Below are positions 40,324 through 51,880 of a stretch of 64,000 bases of DNA, piece by piece. The notes beneath the pieces were generated by a model. That model worked only from the letters and a program-made list of their open reading frames with translations, was not told where the DNA came from and did not search any database. Position numbers and translations under genes: made by a program. Source of the stretch: Triplophysa rosa. Its lineage: Eukaryota > Chordata > Actinopteri > Cypriniformes > Nemacheilidae. The stretch is taken from NCBI RefSeq assembly GCF_024868665.1, contig NC_079900.1, positions 21,143,509 to 21,207,508 on the forward strand, written 5' to 3'. The stretch's first letter is position 1; every line of letters begins with the position of its first letter.

Positions 40324-42909
40324 ATGGCTATAAGTGACATTATGGTGAGACATGTTTTTAAACTTGAAGTATAATGTTGAGAAATTTAGCACTGGCATTG
40401 TTCTTCTGTTTTTCTTTCAGGGGCTGGATGTGAGCACAGTTTGGCTTGTGCTCGCAGCGGTGCTGATCACAGCTGCTGTATTTCCTCTCTACCGTCTGAT
40501 GCTTCGGCATTTAGCCAAGACAACTGTGAGGAATAAAGTGGTGCTGATCACTGACTCGCTGTCAGCACTTGGAAATGGTACTGCTGGTTTCTCAGCAACA
40601 GTGTCGGCCCTGCGGTGTCTTTCATACACATTGTATTTGCTTGTGTTGTAATTTAAGAAGGTGTTTTTTTATAAAGTGTCCCACTAAACTTCAGAAATTT
40701 CACACAGGCCCTTAAACACTATTCATTTATATAATATAATATTGCAGTGGTTGAGAGTTAGCATATGTGTCCAACTCTAATTAAATTTAGATCTTTTATA
40801 ATGATGTCACTTCCTGGTGGATGCTATTACTAGGTTTAATGCAAAAGAATAACAAGATGGAAAAAGTAAAATAATAGCAGTTATAGAACAATATTTTTAG
40901 GAAAAAAGTTGTTTAAAACATTATTTTTTAATGTTGTCATTTTCAGCACATAACATTTTATTTTTAATATATATTAACATTGTAAGGGAAGAAAAACAAC
41001 TTTCTTTGAAAATATTTTTTTGTATTTCATAATGTAACATGCAAATATGCAATATAGTAAAAATTATAAAGATGAAATGCAACTTTTTAAACCACGCATG
41101 TTGTGATTATTTTAGAATTTGCGAAACTCTTCCACAGCGGTGGAGCCAGACTGATCCTCTGTGGAAATAGCCTGGAGAGGTTAGAGACTTTAGCTGAGCA
41201 GCTGACAGATGAATCAGATCCAACAACTGTAAGTTCACAATGATCAAAAATTGTGCTTATATAACAAGCCTAACGTGCAATGAATAGCAAAAGTTTGGAG
41301 CTAGCAAAATTCAGTTACAAAAGTGTATTATTATTACTCTTTATGTCATTCCAACTCTATACTATATCTTTCTTTTGTTAAGAATAACAAATATTTAGCA
41401 GAATGTGTTTTAGTGTTTATACAATGAAAGTGAATGGGGACACTATTCTCCTTTATTCAATGTAAAAGGGCAGCTTGAACATTCTGCGAGATAACTTCTT
41501 TAATGTTCAACATTACATTAGAGAGAAAGTCATGCAGTTTGGTGAATTGCAGAAGTTTTGTGTGAACTAATCGTATATTGTGTTTAATATGAGGGTTACT
41601 CATTTTACTCTTCAGACATTTCCACCTAAACTGGTGGAGCTAGACTTCAGTGATATGGAAAGTGTTCCCGAGGTGATCTCTGAAATCCTGGAGTGTTATG
41701 GCTGTCTGGATATTCTGATCTTTAACAGCAGCATGAAGGTTAAAGCTCCCGTACAGTGTCTGTCTCTAGAGATGGACAGAACTGTCATGGATGTAAACTA
41801 CTTTGGGCCCATCACATTGGCTAAGGGTAAAATCCAAACATTAACAGTGGCTGTCAACAAAAAATCTAAAATACAAAAATGTTTTTTCAAACTCTATTTT
41901 ATATTGTCACAGGTGTTCTCCCATCGCTGATCTCCAGGAGGACAGGTCACATTCTTCTAGTCAACAGCATTCAGGGGAAGCTGACCGTGCCCTTCCGTGC
42001 CACCTGTGAGTTTTAAAGGAACACTTCACCAAAATTACAATTAAGTTCCCATTTACGCATGTCATTTAAAACACGTTAATCTGACACGTAAAACAAGTTA
42101 ATTTCAAAGAATCTTTACTCAGCTGTTTTATCATGTGAATTATTCCTCAAAAGTTTATAAAAACGAATCTTTCTCTAATTGTGTCAATCTTGTAAGGCTA
42201 TCGGGAGATGTATGAAATGTCTTGCTTTGTTCAGATGCCGCCTCTAAGCACGCAGTTCAGGCATTTTTTGACTGTCTGCGGGCTGAAGTTCAACAGTATG
42301 GTATCATTGTGAGCACTGTCAATCACACATTCATAAACACTCCCACCACAGAGGATGAGGCTAAATCCACAGGCACAAGTGAGTCAACGACTGTTAATAA
42401 TGCTCATATATGTATTTATTTATATATAATGCCTGATGATAAACTGTTACTCAACCCAGAGGTCAAGGAAAAACACATTTTGTGACATGGGAACATATGA
42501 TATTTACTGTATTAACCTACCTTGGAACATAAACTTTTGCTGTATGTTTGTAATTCTGTTTCCTAGTTTTGTGCCAGTACTCAAGAATTAATGGAAAAAA
42601 AAGATGGACATAATGATGTAAAGGTGATCATAACCTGTTTGTATATGTTTTCTCCTCTATAATCCTCTGGACTATGAATTTTGGTTGGAAATTACAGCCT
42701 TTACTAAACAGAAATCTCTTGGTGTGAATCCGGAGGAGATGGCAAGTGAACTTCTGAATACTTTGAGCAGTAAGAAGAAGGAGATTTTAATGGCCCGCTT
42801 CATCTCCAAAGCAGCGATCTACACCAGATCTCTCTTCCCTAACCTCTTCTTTGCCATCATGGCAGCAGGAGTCAAGACCACCACAGCTGAGGAGATGTCA
42901 GAAGATTGA
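40324..42909 (+). CDS. dhrs7c: Dehydrogenase/reductase SDR family member 7C-like, seven coding exons
   Basis: Exons 40324-40344, 40421-40577, 41116-41228, 41616-41826, 41913-42005, 42235-42378 and 42698-42909 join in phase with GT/AG ends and encode 316 residues (human DHRS7C is about 312). An N-terminal membrane segment (about residues 13-30) is followed by the SDR fold. The catalytic YxxxK is Y199/K203 in YAASKHA, with S186 in VNSIQG. The nucleotide-binding loop reads TDSLSALG (residues 51-58) instead of TGxxxGxG. Segments [10 protein letters not shown] and [12 protein letters not shown] match DHRS7C rather than DHRS7. Family knowledge: DHRS7C (SRP-35) is a sarcoplasmic-reticulum membrane protein of muscle and heart, reported to act on retinol. 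The start exon carries only seven codons; its acceptor is TTTCAG at 40287. Confidence 0.9.
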
Positions 42910-43632
42910 AAGGTCACTTTAATGTGTTGTTGCGCCGCAGTTCTTAAATTACAAGAGTCAGATTTGCTTCACATTTAAATTGTTGATATTTAATGAATTG
43001 CTGATTTTGTTTGTGAATCTTGATCTGTTTTTGAAGCAACTGGTTGGCAGCAGATATAGTCCATGCGGTTTTAAAGAAGTATGAAGTAGATGAATACACT
43101 AAACGACTTCTTTGTTTATACATGAAAAATAAGATTCCAGGACATCTTAAAAAATACATTTTCAGATTGTCTTTCATGCCTGATAGAATATGAGGATCTC
43201 CTAGAGATGACTATTGTCTGTAATAGCCTGTTTGTAGGCCTATGCAATTTAATTTTAACTCATCAAAATGAACAAAAATGTAAATATGGCAATTATGTTG
43301 TGACTAAAACGTGTACAAAATAAATCAAAACTATTTGAAACTATGATTTTTCATCATTTTCAGTAAAGTTTGCAGAAACGTCCTCTTGTCATTGTAATAA
43401 GCCTATTCTTGAGGTCCCACAATGAGTTGCTTTTTAAACTGTATTGAAGGAGTTCACATCGATTCTATTGACTAATTTATCTACATTATTTTGTCAACGT
43501 CATCAATAAAAAAATATATATATTGAGCGCATTATGGAAGAAGTTGTACTTTTTGGGTGAACAGGTGGAAAATCAGTTTCGCAGCGCCCTCTTCTGTCAC
43601 TGTTCAGCATCGCCGAGTGACGTCACACGAAC

Positions 43633-44306
43633 ATGGCGCGCTACATATTGTCACAAAAGTGTGTGTTTAGGTTCATTCAAGGATATAACAGCAGTCAGCG
43701 ATTCACCCAAAACCATGTTTGTGCATTTACTAACGACTCCATTCCACATGTGATACACGACAGACAAAATCAGCGTTTCACTGTCGCCTGTGATTCAGAA
43801 GGTAAGAAATAATAACACTAATGTCAACCTGTCTGTCTAGTGCACCACAAGTAGACTAGTTACCTACCTAGACAGCATTTTGATCATCAAAGTTTAGCCG
43901 TCTCCTGACTGCACTACGGTGCTACAAAATGTTGTCTATTTAGGCATCTCATCATGCGGTTTTGAGTGACAGCTTTATGTCTATGTGTTATTTAATAATA
44001 GACAAATCAGTGTTGAAATACACCTCCAGGGGTGACGGACAGGTGGAGCTGATATCTACAGAAGTTCCTGAATCACACAGGGGTAAAGGTGTAGCAGCAC
44101 ACCTGGCCAAGGTGAATAAAGTTCACTTTATCATCTTAAACACTATTGTGTAACTGAATGCCAGTGATGAACTAGTTTATTTCCTTCAGGCTGCTCTGGA
44201 CTTTGTCATTGAAGAAGATCTGAAAGCAAGAATATCCTGCTGGTACATCAGAAAATATGTGGATGAAAATCCACATCTTGGATACCAGGCTTACATTAAA
44301 GACTGA
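43633..44306 (+). CDS. natd1: NATD1-like small GNAT-fold protein, three exons
   Basis: Exons 43633-43801, 44002-44111 and 44190-44306 join in phase 1 then 0 and encode 131 residues. The C-terminal 90 residues match the N-acetyltransferase-like (YjdJ/GNAT) domain of NATD1: VIHDRQNQRFTV, ISTEVPESHRGKGVAAHLAK with the acetyl-CoA loop RGKGVA, then ALDFVIEEDLKA and SCWYIRKYVDENP. The N-terminus (MARYILSQKCVFRFIQ) is basic and free of acidic residues, like a mitochondrial presequence; human NATD1 is shorter (about 113 residues) and differs there. Substrate unknown. The exon 2 acceptor (TTAATAATAG) has a poor pyrimidine tract but gives the only in-frame join. The start lies in a CpG-containing context just after a GACGTCA-like block (TGACGTCACAC, 43619). 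Confidence 0.85.
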
Positions 44307-45265
44307 TGCCACAAATAAACCCGAAACACCTCGACAGATTCTACCTCAATGTCATCAAACTACCAAACATGATGTCCCGAGGGCATTTGTGCAATATTTG
44401 CTTTTAGTGAGGGTAATATTAAACCATCCAAATAAAAGTAGTATGTTAGACAAATGCATGGTGCTAAACCTGGTTAAAGTATTTATTTATTTGAAAAAAG
44501 GCTAACAATAACGTATCAAGAATATTTCAGCATGGGCTTTATTCTTGTGCACAAAATATGCACAGAAAACAAAACACTCGATGAATATTGAATATGAATA
44601 TTTTGTTAATCCTGTGTGGTTTCAGTCATTCCAACACGTGTTTGTATGTGTTATGTGTCATTTTTGCCAAGCCTCATTAAATTCTTCTCAAGCTTTACAT
44701 CGCACTCCAAACACAACTAAGCATTTACATCAGTTTCAACATCTAGTGGGACCTAAATAACAGAAACCACTAGTGAAATTTTCTTATTTGATATTTTATT
44801 ACAAAAATAAATCATTAGAAGAATAGTTTGACTAAAAACGGAGGAAGTGATACTGTTGCCGAAATAGTGGGTTTTGTGATGAGGCCTGGCAGACTGCCCC
44901 AGTTCCAGAGGTGTTGAATAGAGGTTCAGAAGCATGCCAATGAAATCTTAATAAAGACTTGCTAAACCTTTTTATTATGGACCTATGTCTATTATGAAAT
45001 GGTCTCTGTCTCCATAGATGAAAGCAGTGAATTCTGTCATGTAGCATTATAGGATTTGTACTGTATGGTCCACACATCCACATTTATTTATTTTGTGTAT
45101 CGCTTATACAATTTAGGAGGGGACTGAATAGTTCATGTAATGACTCTTGTTAACTGCCTATACAGTATGTTTGTTAAAACATTCTAAAAAAGTTACTTTA
45201 TGCATTGTGTCAGATACTGAGTTTTAGATCCTTACTAACTACCTGAATCACTCCCACACCCAACT

Positions 45266-45538
45266 GTATGGAAGCCCGTTTCAGCCACGTGATAAAAAAA
45301 TCAGGCTCTAAAAAGTCATAATTATGAGATAAAAAGTCATAATTATGAGATAAAAAGTCGACTTTTTATCTCATAATTATGACTTTTTATCTCATAATTT
45401 TGACTTTTTATCTCATAATTTTGACTTTTTATCTCATAATTATGACTTTTAATCTCATAATTTCGATTTTGTATCTCATAATTATGACTTTTTAGAGCCT
45501 GATTTTTTTTATCACGTGGCGGAATTGGGCTTCCATAC
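45266..45538. mobile_element. Foldback MITE built on a tandem AAGTCATAATTATGAGAT unit
   Basis: Outer arms GTATGGAAGCCC and GGGCTTCCATAC, then CACGTGATAAAAAAATCAGG against CTGATTTTTTTTATCACGTG, then TCTAAAAAGTCATAATTATG repeated in both orientations. Two units face right and about six face left of the centre near 45360. TA on both sides (GTA|TGGAAG, TTCCA|TAC) suggests a Tc1/mariner-type duplication. Single strands would form a long hairpin. Confidence 0.75.
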
Positions 45539-45835
45539 TACTGTCTTCAAGAGAGAACATGAATCTACTCTTATGTAAGAATCTTTTAATTGATGTTTGT
45601 GAACTAATGATTAGGTCAACTCCTATTTATCTACTGGAATTACACAGAAAAATGAGACATACTAGGACATCAGGGAAAGTGACGCAAAGATCATGAAACA
45701 AACAAGTTTCAATTGCTCTTCAAATATAAGTACATAGTCAAATGTCAAGAATTCCACAAAGAAATCTTTTCACATAGATTTAAAACCTAACAGTGATAAC
45801 AAAAACATGGATAATTAAGTTATCCTAAAGGGATC

Positions 45836-46060
45836 GTTCACCCAAAAATAAAGATTCTGTCGTCATTTGTTCACTCATGTGCAACACAAAAGAAGATATT
45901 TTGAGAAATGTCCTAGTGATTTTGTGTTCATACAATGGAAGTCAGTGGGGGTCAATGGTGTTTGGTTACCAACATTATGGAAAATATTTTTTTGTGTGTT
46001 CTACAAGAAAGTCATATGCAGGTTTTGAATGACATAAGGATGACTAAATGATGAAATAAT
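45836..46060. mobile_element. Foldback MITE fragment of the AGGGAT..TTCACCC family
   Basis: Starts AGGGATCGTTCACCCAAA, has AACACAAAAGAAGATATTTTG and CAATGGAAGTCAGTGGGG, all found in the relatives at 18810-19208, 57436-57752 and 59625-60624. The right terminal repeat is degenerate. Confidence 0.6.
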
Positions 46061-46515
46061 TGTTGTAATTGAGTGAAATCTTCCTATATCAAGTCTAATT
46101 CAGTTCAGTTCTTTGGATGGTGTTTCTGGAGGATTACCTGCAGACTTCAGGTCCAGCCCTGCTCCAGCACACCTTCATCAACAGATACACAAGTAATCCA
46201 GAAGACCTTGTTCAGCTGGCTCAGGTGTGTTTGACAGACGTGAACTCTTCAGGAAGGATTTGGCTATGTCCATGTGATCTTTACATTTCTGATAACAAAT
46301 ACTCAAAATTCTGTTAACAGGGGGATACACAAGTCTGCTGTTGATTTGTTTTCAATTCTCAGTCGATCGATCAGTACATACATTGGTTGGTTGGTTGGTT
46401 GGTTGGTTAATAAATGCTGTTATATGATATTATATAATGGGAACCGTTATACCTGTAAAACCAGTATTAGACAGATTGCCCATCCTGTCTATTGTTGTGC
46501 AGATGATTGAAACAG

Positions 46516-46589
46516 TATAAAAGACATGATCCAGCTGTTAGTTTATACTGGACGTCTTCACTGAAATTCTCTCATCTGCTCCTTCTACT
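46516..46589 (+). promoter_or_regulatory. TATA box and non-coding first exon of the C-type lectin gene
   Basis: TATAAAAG at 46516-46523; a start about 25-30 bases downstream would give an exon of roughly 45 bases ending at the donor TCTACT|GTAAGT (46589/46590). The next exon begins at 46692 after TTGTTTAG. Typical of small inducible secreted-protein genes. Confidence 0.6.
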
Positions 46590-46703
46590 GTAAGTATCTG
46601 TCATTCTGTCTTGTGTTTTGGGCTTATAGGCAAAATAACAAACCAAATGATTTATATTATACTATAAGCTGAATGTGTTTGTATTGTTTAGTGGACGTTG
46701 GAG

Positions 46704-48292
46704 ATGGCCGTTGTCAGCTTTATCATTCTCATGTGTGTTGCTTTGAGCAGCCCTACAGCAGGTAAGAGTCTTTCTCTCACACACAATGTCAATCTGACGA
46801 TGATGACTTCAAAGATGTTTAGAAGTTGATTTGGAAACTTTGAGAGACGTTATGATCTCTTTTTTTATAGATTCGGGTTTTAAACTTTTCTCAAAGCTCT
46901 GCTGAAGAAGCATCTTAATGTGTTTGGGCTTCTCTGTTTGGATGGTTTCAGAATGGTTTATATTAACACTTGTCTGGCTGATCAGGCTGAGGACTTTTTA
47001 AGCTGGTTTAAGATCATTTTTACTAGAATTTTGCACTATAATACATAGAAAAATGTAATACTACACAAAAAATTAGTAATTGAAATGTATTATCAATAAT
47101 CTTGCATCTTGTCCTGTATATTTGTATGTTTGTTTGAAAATGTATTTTGGCTTGAAAGTGCTCATTGTAAAGCTTGAAAGGCGCTAAATAAAAATAAACT
47201 TCTTCATCTGGTTTAATTGGTTGCAAAGGAGCTTTAGTGGACATATTTACATTTAATGACATTCCTAACATGCACTTTATCTTTCCAGGTCTTCGCCGTC
47301 CAGACATTCCTTTTCCTGAAATATGCAAGTCTTCCTACTCAACTTAAGCTAATACTACTTAGGCCTACTATGTTGTCACAATACCAAATTTTTGAATTCG
47401 ATACAATACCCAAGAAAAGTATTTTGATACCAATACTAAATAGATACCAGAAAAGTAAACAGTTTAAACTTAAAAAAAAAAAATACTCGCTAAGACCTTA
47501 AAACATGGTTGAATTCATTAACATTACATGATGCATTAGCTGAGATGAACTAACAATAAACAATCTATTTTACAGCAGTTATTCATATTTATTAATGTTA
47601 CTTAATACAAATCCAGTTATGGTAACAATGGTAATACAATTAACTATGGTAATACAACTGTTAATATTTTACATGGATTGAAATGGGCTATTTATTAAAT
47701 AGTCTTTTGAAAAGAATCACTAAGATGAATAAATGCTGTAGATGTATTGCCCATTATTAGCTCATGTTAGCTAACTAATGTTAAGAAATGGAACCTTGAA
47801 GCGTTATCAAAGCTGGCAAGTCACAAAATAAATCAGGTAAATAAAATTTCATTTACAAAATAATGCTTTCATAATTCATGGCTTGGACCAAATAAAGAAG
47901 AAAAATCAGTCCAGAATTGATCCTCCTTTAATACCATTTGTTTCCTGCATGGTTATATTTAGCTTGCCGTATTCTTTTTAGAGGACAGTTGACGGGATGG
48001 CTCCCCCAAAAATGGAAATCCTGTCATCAGTTACTCACCCCCAAGTTGTTCCAAACCTGTATAAATTTCTGATTTATATAATGGGTCGGGATGCAGTTTA
48101 AGGACTTTCTTCCTTACAGATCCTGACTCTCTACCCTGTCCACTGGGCTGGATAGAGTCTGATGATCGCTGCTATAAGCTATTTACAACCCCCAAAACAT
48201 GGCATCAGGCTCAGGTACAGACTCAAGTAACCACAACCATTTGACAGGATAATGATCTGTATAAGATATTGACCAAGCACAGGTTCAGTGAC

Positions 48293-48379
<87 letters not shown>

Positions 48380-50531
48380 CTCTCTGTCTGTAGGCAGACT
48401 GTAAGAAGAGGGGTAGTTATCTAACCTCTGTTCGTAACAGTGATGACCTCCTCATTGTACAGAAAATCATGGGCTTGCCACGCCAAAAAGTTGTTTGGGT
48501 AGGAGGCACTGATGCTGTTACTGTAAGTCAAAAGTGCTGTAAAATCACTCTCATCTTGTGTCAAATCAGACCTGTTGTTTAAGCCAGTCACTGTATCAAT
48601 GTATATAGGAGGGACAGTGGCAGTGGAGTGATGGTGAACCATTTTCCTGGACGTTCTGGTCCCCAGGGCAGCCTGACAATCTTGGAGAGGAGGACTGCAT
48701 GAGTGTTGTCATTGGGGGTATTTATTTTCTCTTCGTTTATACAGATAAAAATGTTTAAAGATACAGCTGTGAAATATTTACATGATTTAAGAAAGGGTTT
48801 AACATTTAAAATGAAATGTACTCTTAACAGTAATGTAATTCATAAAATGAGCTACAAAACATTTCATTGAAATTTAAATGTATTCCTGCTGACTGACTGT
48901 GAATATTGCATTTATGGCATTAATCAATGGGAAATAAAAACTTGCATAATTCTGCATGTGTCAAACTGTCAGCCAGCACAACATAAGCAAAAAACTACTG
49001 AATGCACTTGAAAGTACATTTACCATGTAAATGTAAATAATCATTGGTTATATTAAAGGGGTCATATGGCGCGAACACATGTTTTTATGTCTTTGGTGTG
49101 TTATAAGTTGCCCATGCATGTATTCGACACGTAATATTGCAAAAATGAAAGTGTGGGAACAAAAGATGCATTCTTCCTAAAAGCGAATGCTCACCAGACC
49201 TGCCTGAAACGCCTCGTGTAACCACACCCCCACAAATCCACATCAGTTCGTGGTATGAATTGACTAAGACCGCCCAAATGTATACGCAAGTAACGTGGTG
49301 TACCTGTCAGTACAATTGCTTTAGAACCTGATGTTCCAAATATGGTAAGAGGCGTTACATTTCCGTCACACGCTTGCAGTATTCGACCAATCACTACGCA
49401 CTGGTAAACTGGCCAATCATAGCACACCTCGCTTTTCAGAGCGATTAACTTTATCAAAAATCAGCGCGTTTCAGAGAGGCGGGGCAAAGAGGAGATACAA
49501 ACATGCACAGTATGTGGAAAATACAGCGTTTTTGAACCTTAAATCGTGTAGACACATTGCATTACATTTAAAACAAACGATAATATTCTTTTTAGCCGTG
49601 TCATATGACCCCTTTAAAGTCTATTTAAATGTAGGAAAAATTCACAGTGGCATATAGAAGGTTTCAAAGCAACAACATAAACAAACGGTACTGCGCATGT
49701 GCAGGTTGGTGGACTGTCCTTAACTTCCGGTACACATTTGCAAATATTAGAGTGCCTATATTTCTGATAACAATCAAAAGAAACGGTTCTTCTCGGTTTC
49801 TAAAGGCTAAACTTGCCTCTCCAATAATTTGTATTTAAACTGCGATACCAAGCTCAACCGCTAGATGTCAATGTACCATATGGTTTGTTTAAATGCGACA
49901 AAAACAACAGGACCCATTCAACAAACTGTATGAAAATAACAATATAAATGAATATTGAATGAAATAATAATGGTTATAATATTAGACACTAGCCAGACCG
50001 ATAAACAAACAAGACCGGAAGTTAACAGCAGTCCATTCAAGTGCGTCCGATGAAACGTTCTGTAAAAGTGTTCACCGGTAATACCACTTTTGTTTTTTGG
50101 CTTCGTTGTTTGAAATATTGAAAAGATATGTCAATATTCTGATTACAGAAACTAGTTATGCGATAGTTGGTTATAAAAAAGATTTTTAGTATAGTTATCA
50201 ACTTTTTCTTGTATATTGAGTGTACTCCATAGTCTAAGTGGCTTTACTGTAGGCTAGTTGAACCACAAACTGTTAGTTTTGTAATCTATTACAATCTAAT
50301 TCGCTGTGACCGAGAGGTCTGTCAATGGCAGAAGTTCATGCACTTGTGTTTTATGCACTTGTAAAAAAACTATTGTTAAGATCAAACTGTAAATTGTAAC
50401 TATGAAATTTAAATCTCTCTCTTTCTCTGTGTTTCTTTCTCTTCCGATCTCTCAATCTAGGAGGTGAATATGATGAGAAGTGTATTACAAAGCTGCCTTA
50501 TATTTGCTATAAAAAAAATATTTTTTTTTAA
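46704..50531 (+). CDS. Secreted single-domain C-type lectin, five coding exons
   Basis: Exons 46704-46761, 48120-48214, 48394-48522, 48609-48717 and 50461-50531 encode 153 residues. Residues 1-19 are a signal peptide (MAVVSFIILMCVALSSPTA). The rest is one C-type lectin domain with six cysteines at 26, 37, 54, 124, 138 and 146, which fits the long-form pattern. WVGG is at the usual core position, WQWSDG at 98-103 and QPDN at 115-118, the QPD triplet of galactose-type ligands, followed by EEDC. The usual WND triplet before the fifth cysteine reads EYDEK (133-137), so calcium and sugar binding are uncertain. The last exon ends in a lysine/phenylalanine run (YKKNIFF). Fish have many such lectins (ladderlectin-like, antifreeze type II relatives), often in immunity; the exact ortholog cannot be named. 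Confidence 0.85.
48295..48386. repeat. (CTTT)n microsatellite abutting a splice acceptor
   Basis: About twenty CTTT units run into CTCTCTCTGTCTGTAG, the acceptor of lectin exon 3 (48394). The simple repeat therefore forms the polypyrimidine tract of this intron on the coding strand. Confidence 0.9.
49057..49613. mobile_element. TTAA-flanked inverted-repeat MITE, copy 2
   Basis: Starts AGGGGTCATATGGCGCGAA and ends GTGTCATATGACCCCT, flanked by TTAA (49053-49056, 49614-49617). Highly similar along its length to 11209-11769. It lies in the last intron of the lectin gene. Confidence 0.8.
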
Positions 50532-51065
50532 AATAACATACTGCCACTGATACTATTACTGTTGTTTTGTGTTCATACAATGGAAGTCAATGAGTGGCAT
50601 GATTTACATCTGGTCGATTCACTGCTGATGTTACCTGTTCTTTGGATATATTTTCATTATCACCTGTCATCTGTTCACCTGTTCCCTTGCATTAAAATCA
50701 TCACCTGTTTACTTTAGCTCCACGAGTGTGGCATCGTCAATCTGTCAGTGTGTTACAATCTGCTTGACCCTTTGCACAATAGTAATGACCATTTAGTCGT
50801 TCTCATAAACTCGATCATTGTAATCATGAAGATTCACTGAATAAAGAACCATTTGTCGTGGAGTCGCAGATGGAGCAGCTCACTTAAGGGCTTGCGTTAC
50901 ACAAGGCCATAGACACAGTAGTAACAGAATTGGTCACAGAACACATATTGCCAACATCATTATATTACTCATATTGCGGAGGGTGATTTGAACCACTCCC
51001 AACTAGTAGTTGCAAAGATTGCCAAAATAATTTTGTCCTTTTCCAAGATTCCTCTGAATCTACTT
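50532..51065. other. Downstream flank of the lectin gene
   Basis: Probable 3' UTR followed by unassigned sequence. TTCATACAATGGAAGTCAATG near 50572 is a scrap of the foldback family. AATAAAG occurs near 50841. No coding frame of note. Confidence 0.4.
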
Positions 51066-51073
51066 ATCAGTAG

Positions 51074-51872
51074 CAGAGGTGTAAAGAGTACCTGAAAACC
51101 ATACTTAAGTAAAAGTACAGATACCTTGCAGTGAAAATTACTCCATTACAAGTTACAAGTCACCAATTCCAAAACGACTTCAGTAAAAGTCTTCGAGTAT
51201 CTGATTTTAACAGTACTTGAGTATTTGACTCATACTGAATGTGGGCTCAAAGCAGCACTAGTCCTCAACACTTAAGAGACACGTCAGTGAAAAACAAGAA
51301 ACAGTCGATTCGTGAGGAGAGCAATCGCATTTATTTTCTTAAATCATAATAAGACTGAACACCTTAAAATTGCAACAAATCATGGTCGACACCATAACCT
51401 ACATCCATTACAAACACCCAAGGCTCATTTAAGCTCAAGTTCTCATAAGTAAGCCAACATTCTTCAAAAAGGTCTCTTCAATATAACGGATAAATAAAAT
51501 AATGTTAGGTAAAATTAAAAAGTCAAAGCCAGCGATTGTCAACTACCTGATAATGCACGCGTATTCACATAAAGAAGTAAGGGCAAAATTCACAGGAAGT
51601 ACCTTCAATGCCCTTTAAATGGCAATATTAATTCTTCTGTAGCAAAAATAAACTGCTGCAAAAAAAAAGATAGGTGCCATGCAAAATGTAACGTGTAATT
51701 GCATTAGTCATTACAAATGTAGTGGAGTAAAGAGTACATATACTTGTTCAAAAATGTAGTCAAGTAGAGAGTAAAAGTTGCTAATATCTTTAATACTCAG
51801 TACAACTACAAAGTAGCCAAAAAGATACTTAAGTACAGTAACTAATTACATTTACTCCACTTTACACCACTG
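51074..51872. mobile_element. hAT-type non-autonomous element
   Basis: Left end CAGAGGTGTAAAGAGTACCT, right end GAGTA-complement TTTACTCCACTTTACACCACTG, imperfect inverted repeats. Flanking ATCAGTAG (51066-51073) and ATCAGTGG (51873-51880) match at 7 of 8 bases. Sub-terminal AAGTACAG and ACTTAAGTA motifs recur at both ends. No coding capacity. Confidence 0.75.
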
Positions 51873-51880
51873 ATCAGTGG

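Larger units (their letters stand above)
44307..46515. other. Intergenic stretch with repeats
   Basis: Begins with the probable 3' UTR of natd1 (an AATAAA lies within 10 bases of the stop). Contains the foldback element at 45266-45538, a TTAA-type MITE near 45836-46060, and near 46100-46250 a fragment of a fish dispersed repeat (CAGCTGGCTCAGGTGTGTTTGA). No coding exon recognised; the small frame at 46117-46317 is this repeat. Confidence 0.5.

Noticed and set aside
45266..45538. A possible CRISPR-like array
   Set aside because: The repeats are adjacent, in both orientations and without unique spacers, in a vertebrate genome; it is a foldback transposon.
46117..46317. A 66-codon frame before the lectin gene
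   Set aside because: It lies on a fish dispersed repeat (CTCAGGTGTGTTTGA type), not on an exon.
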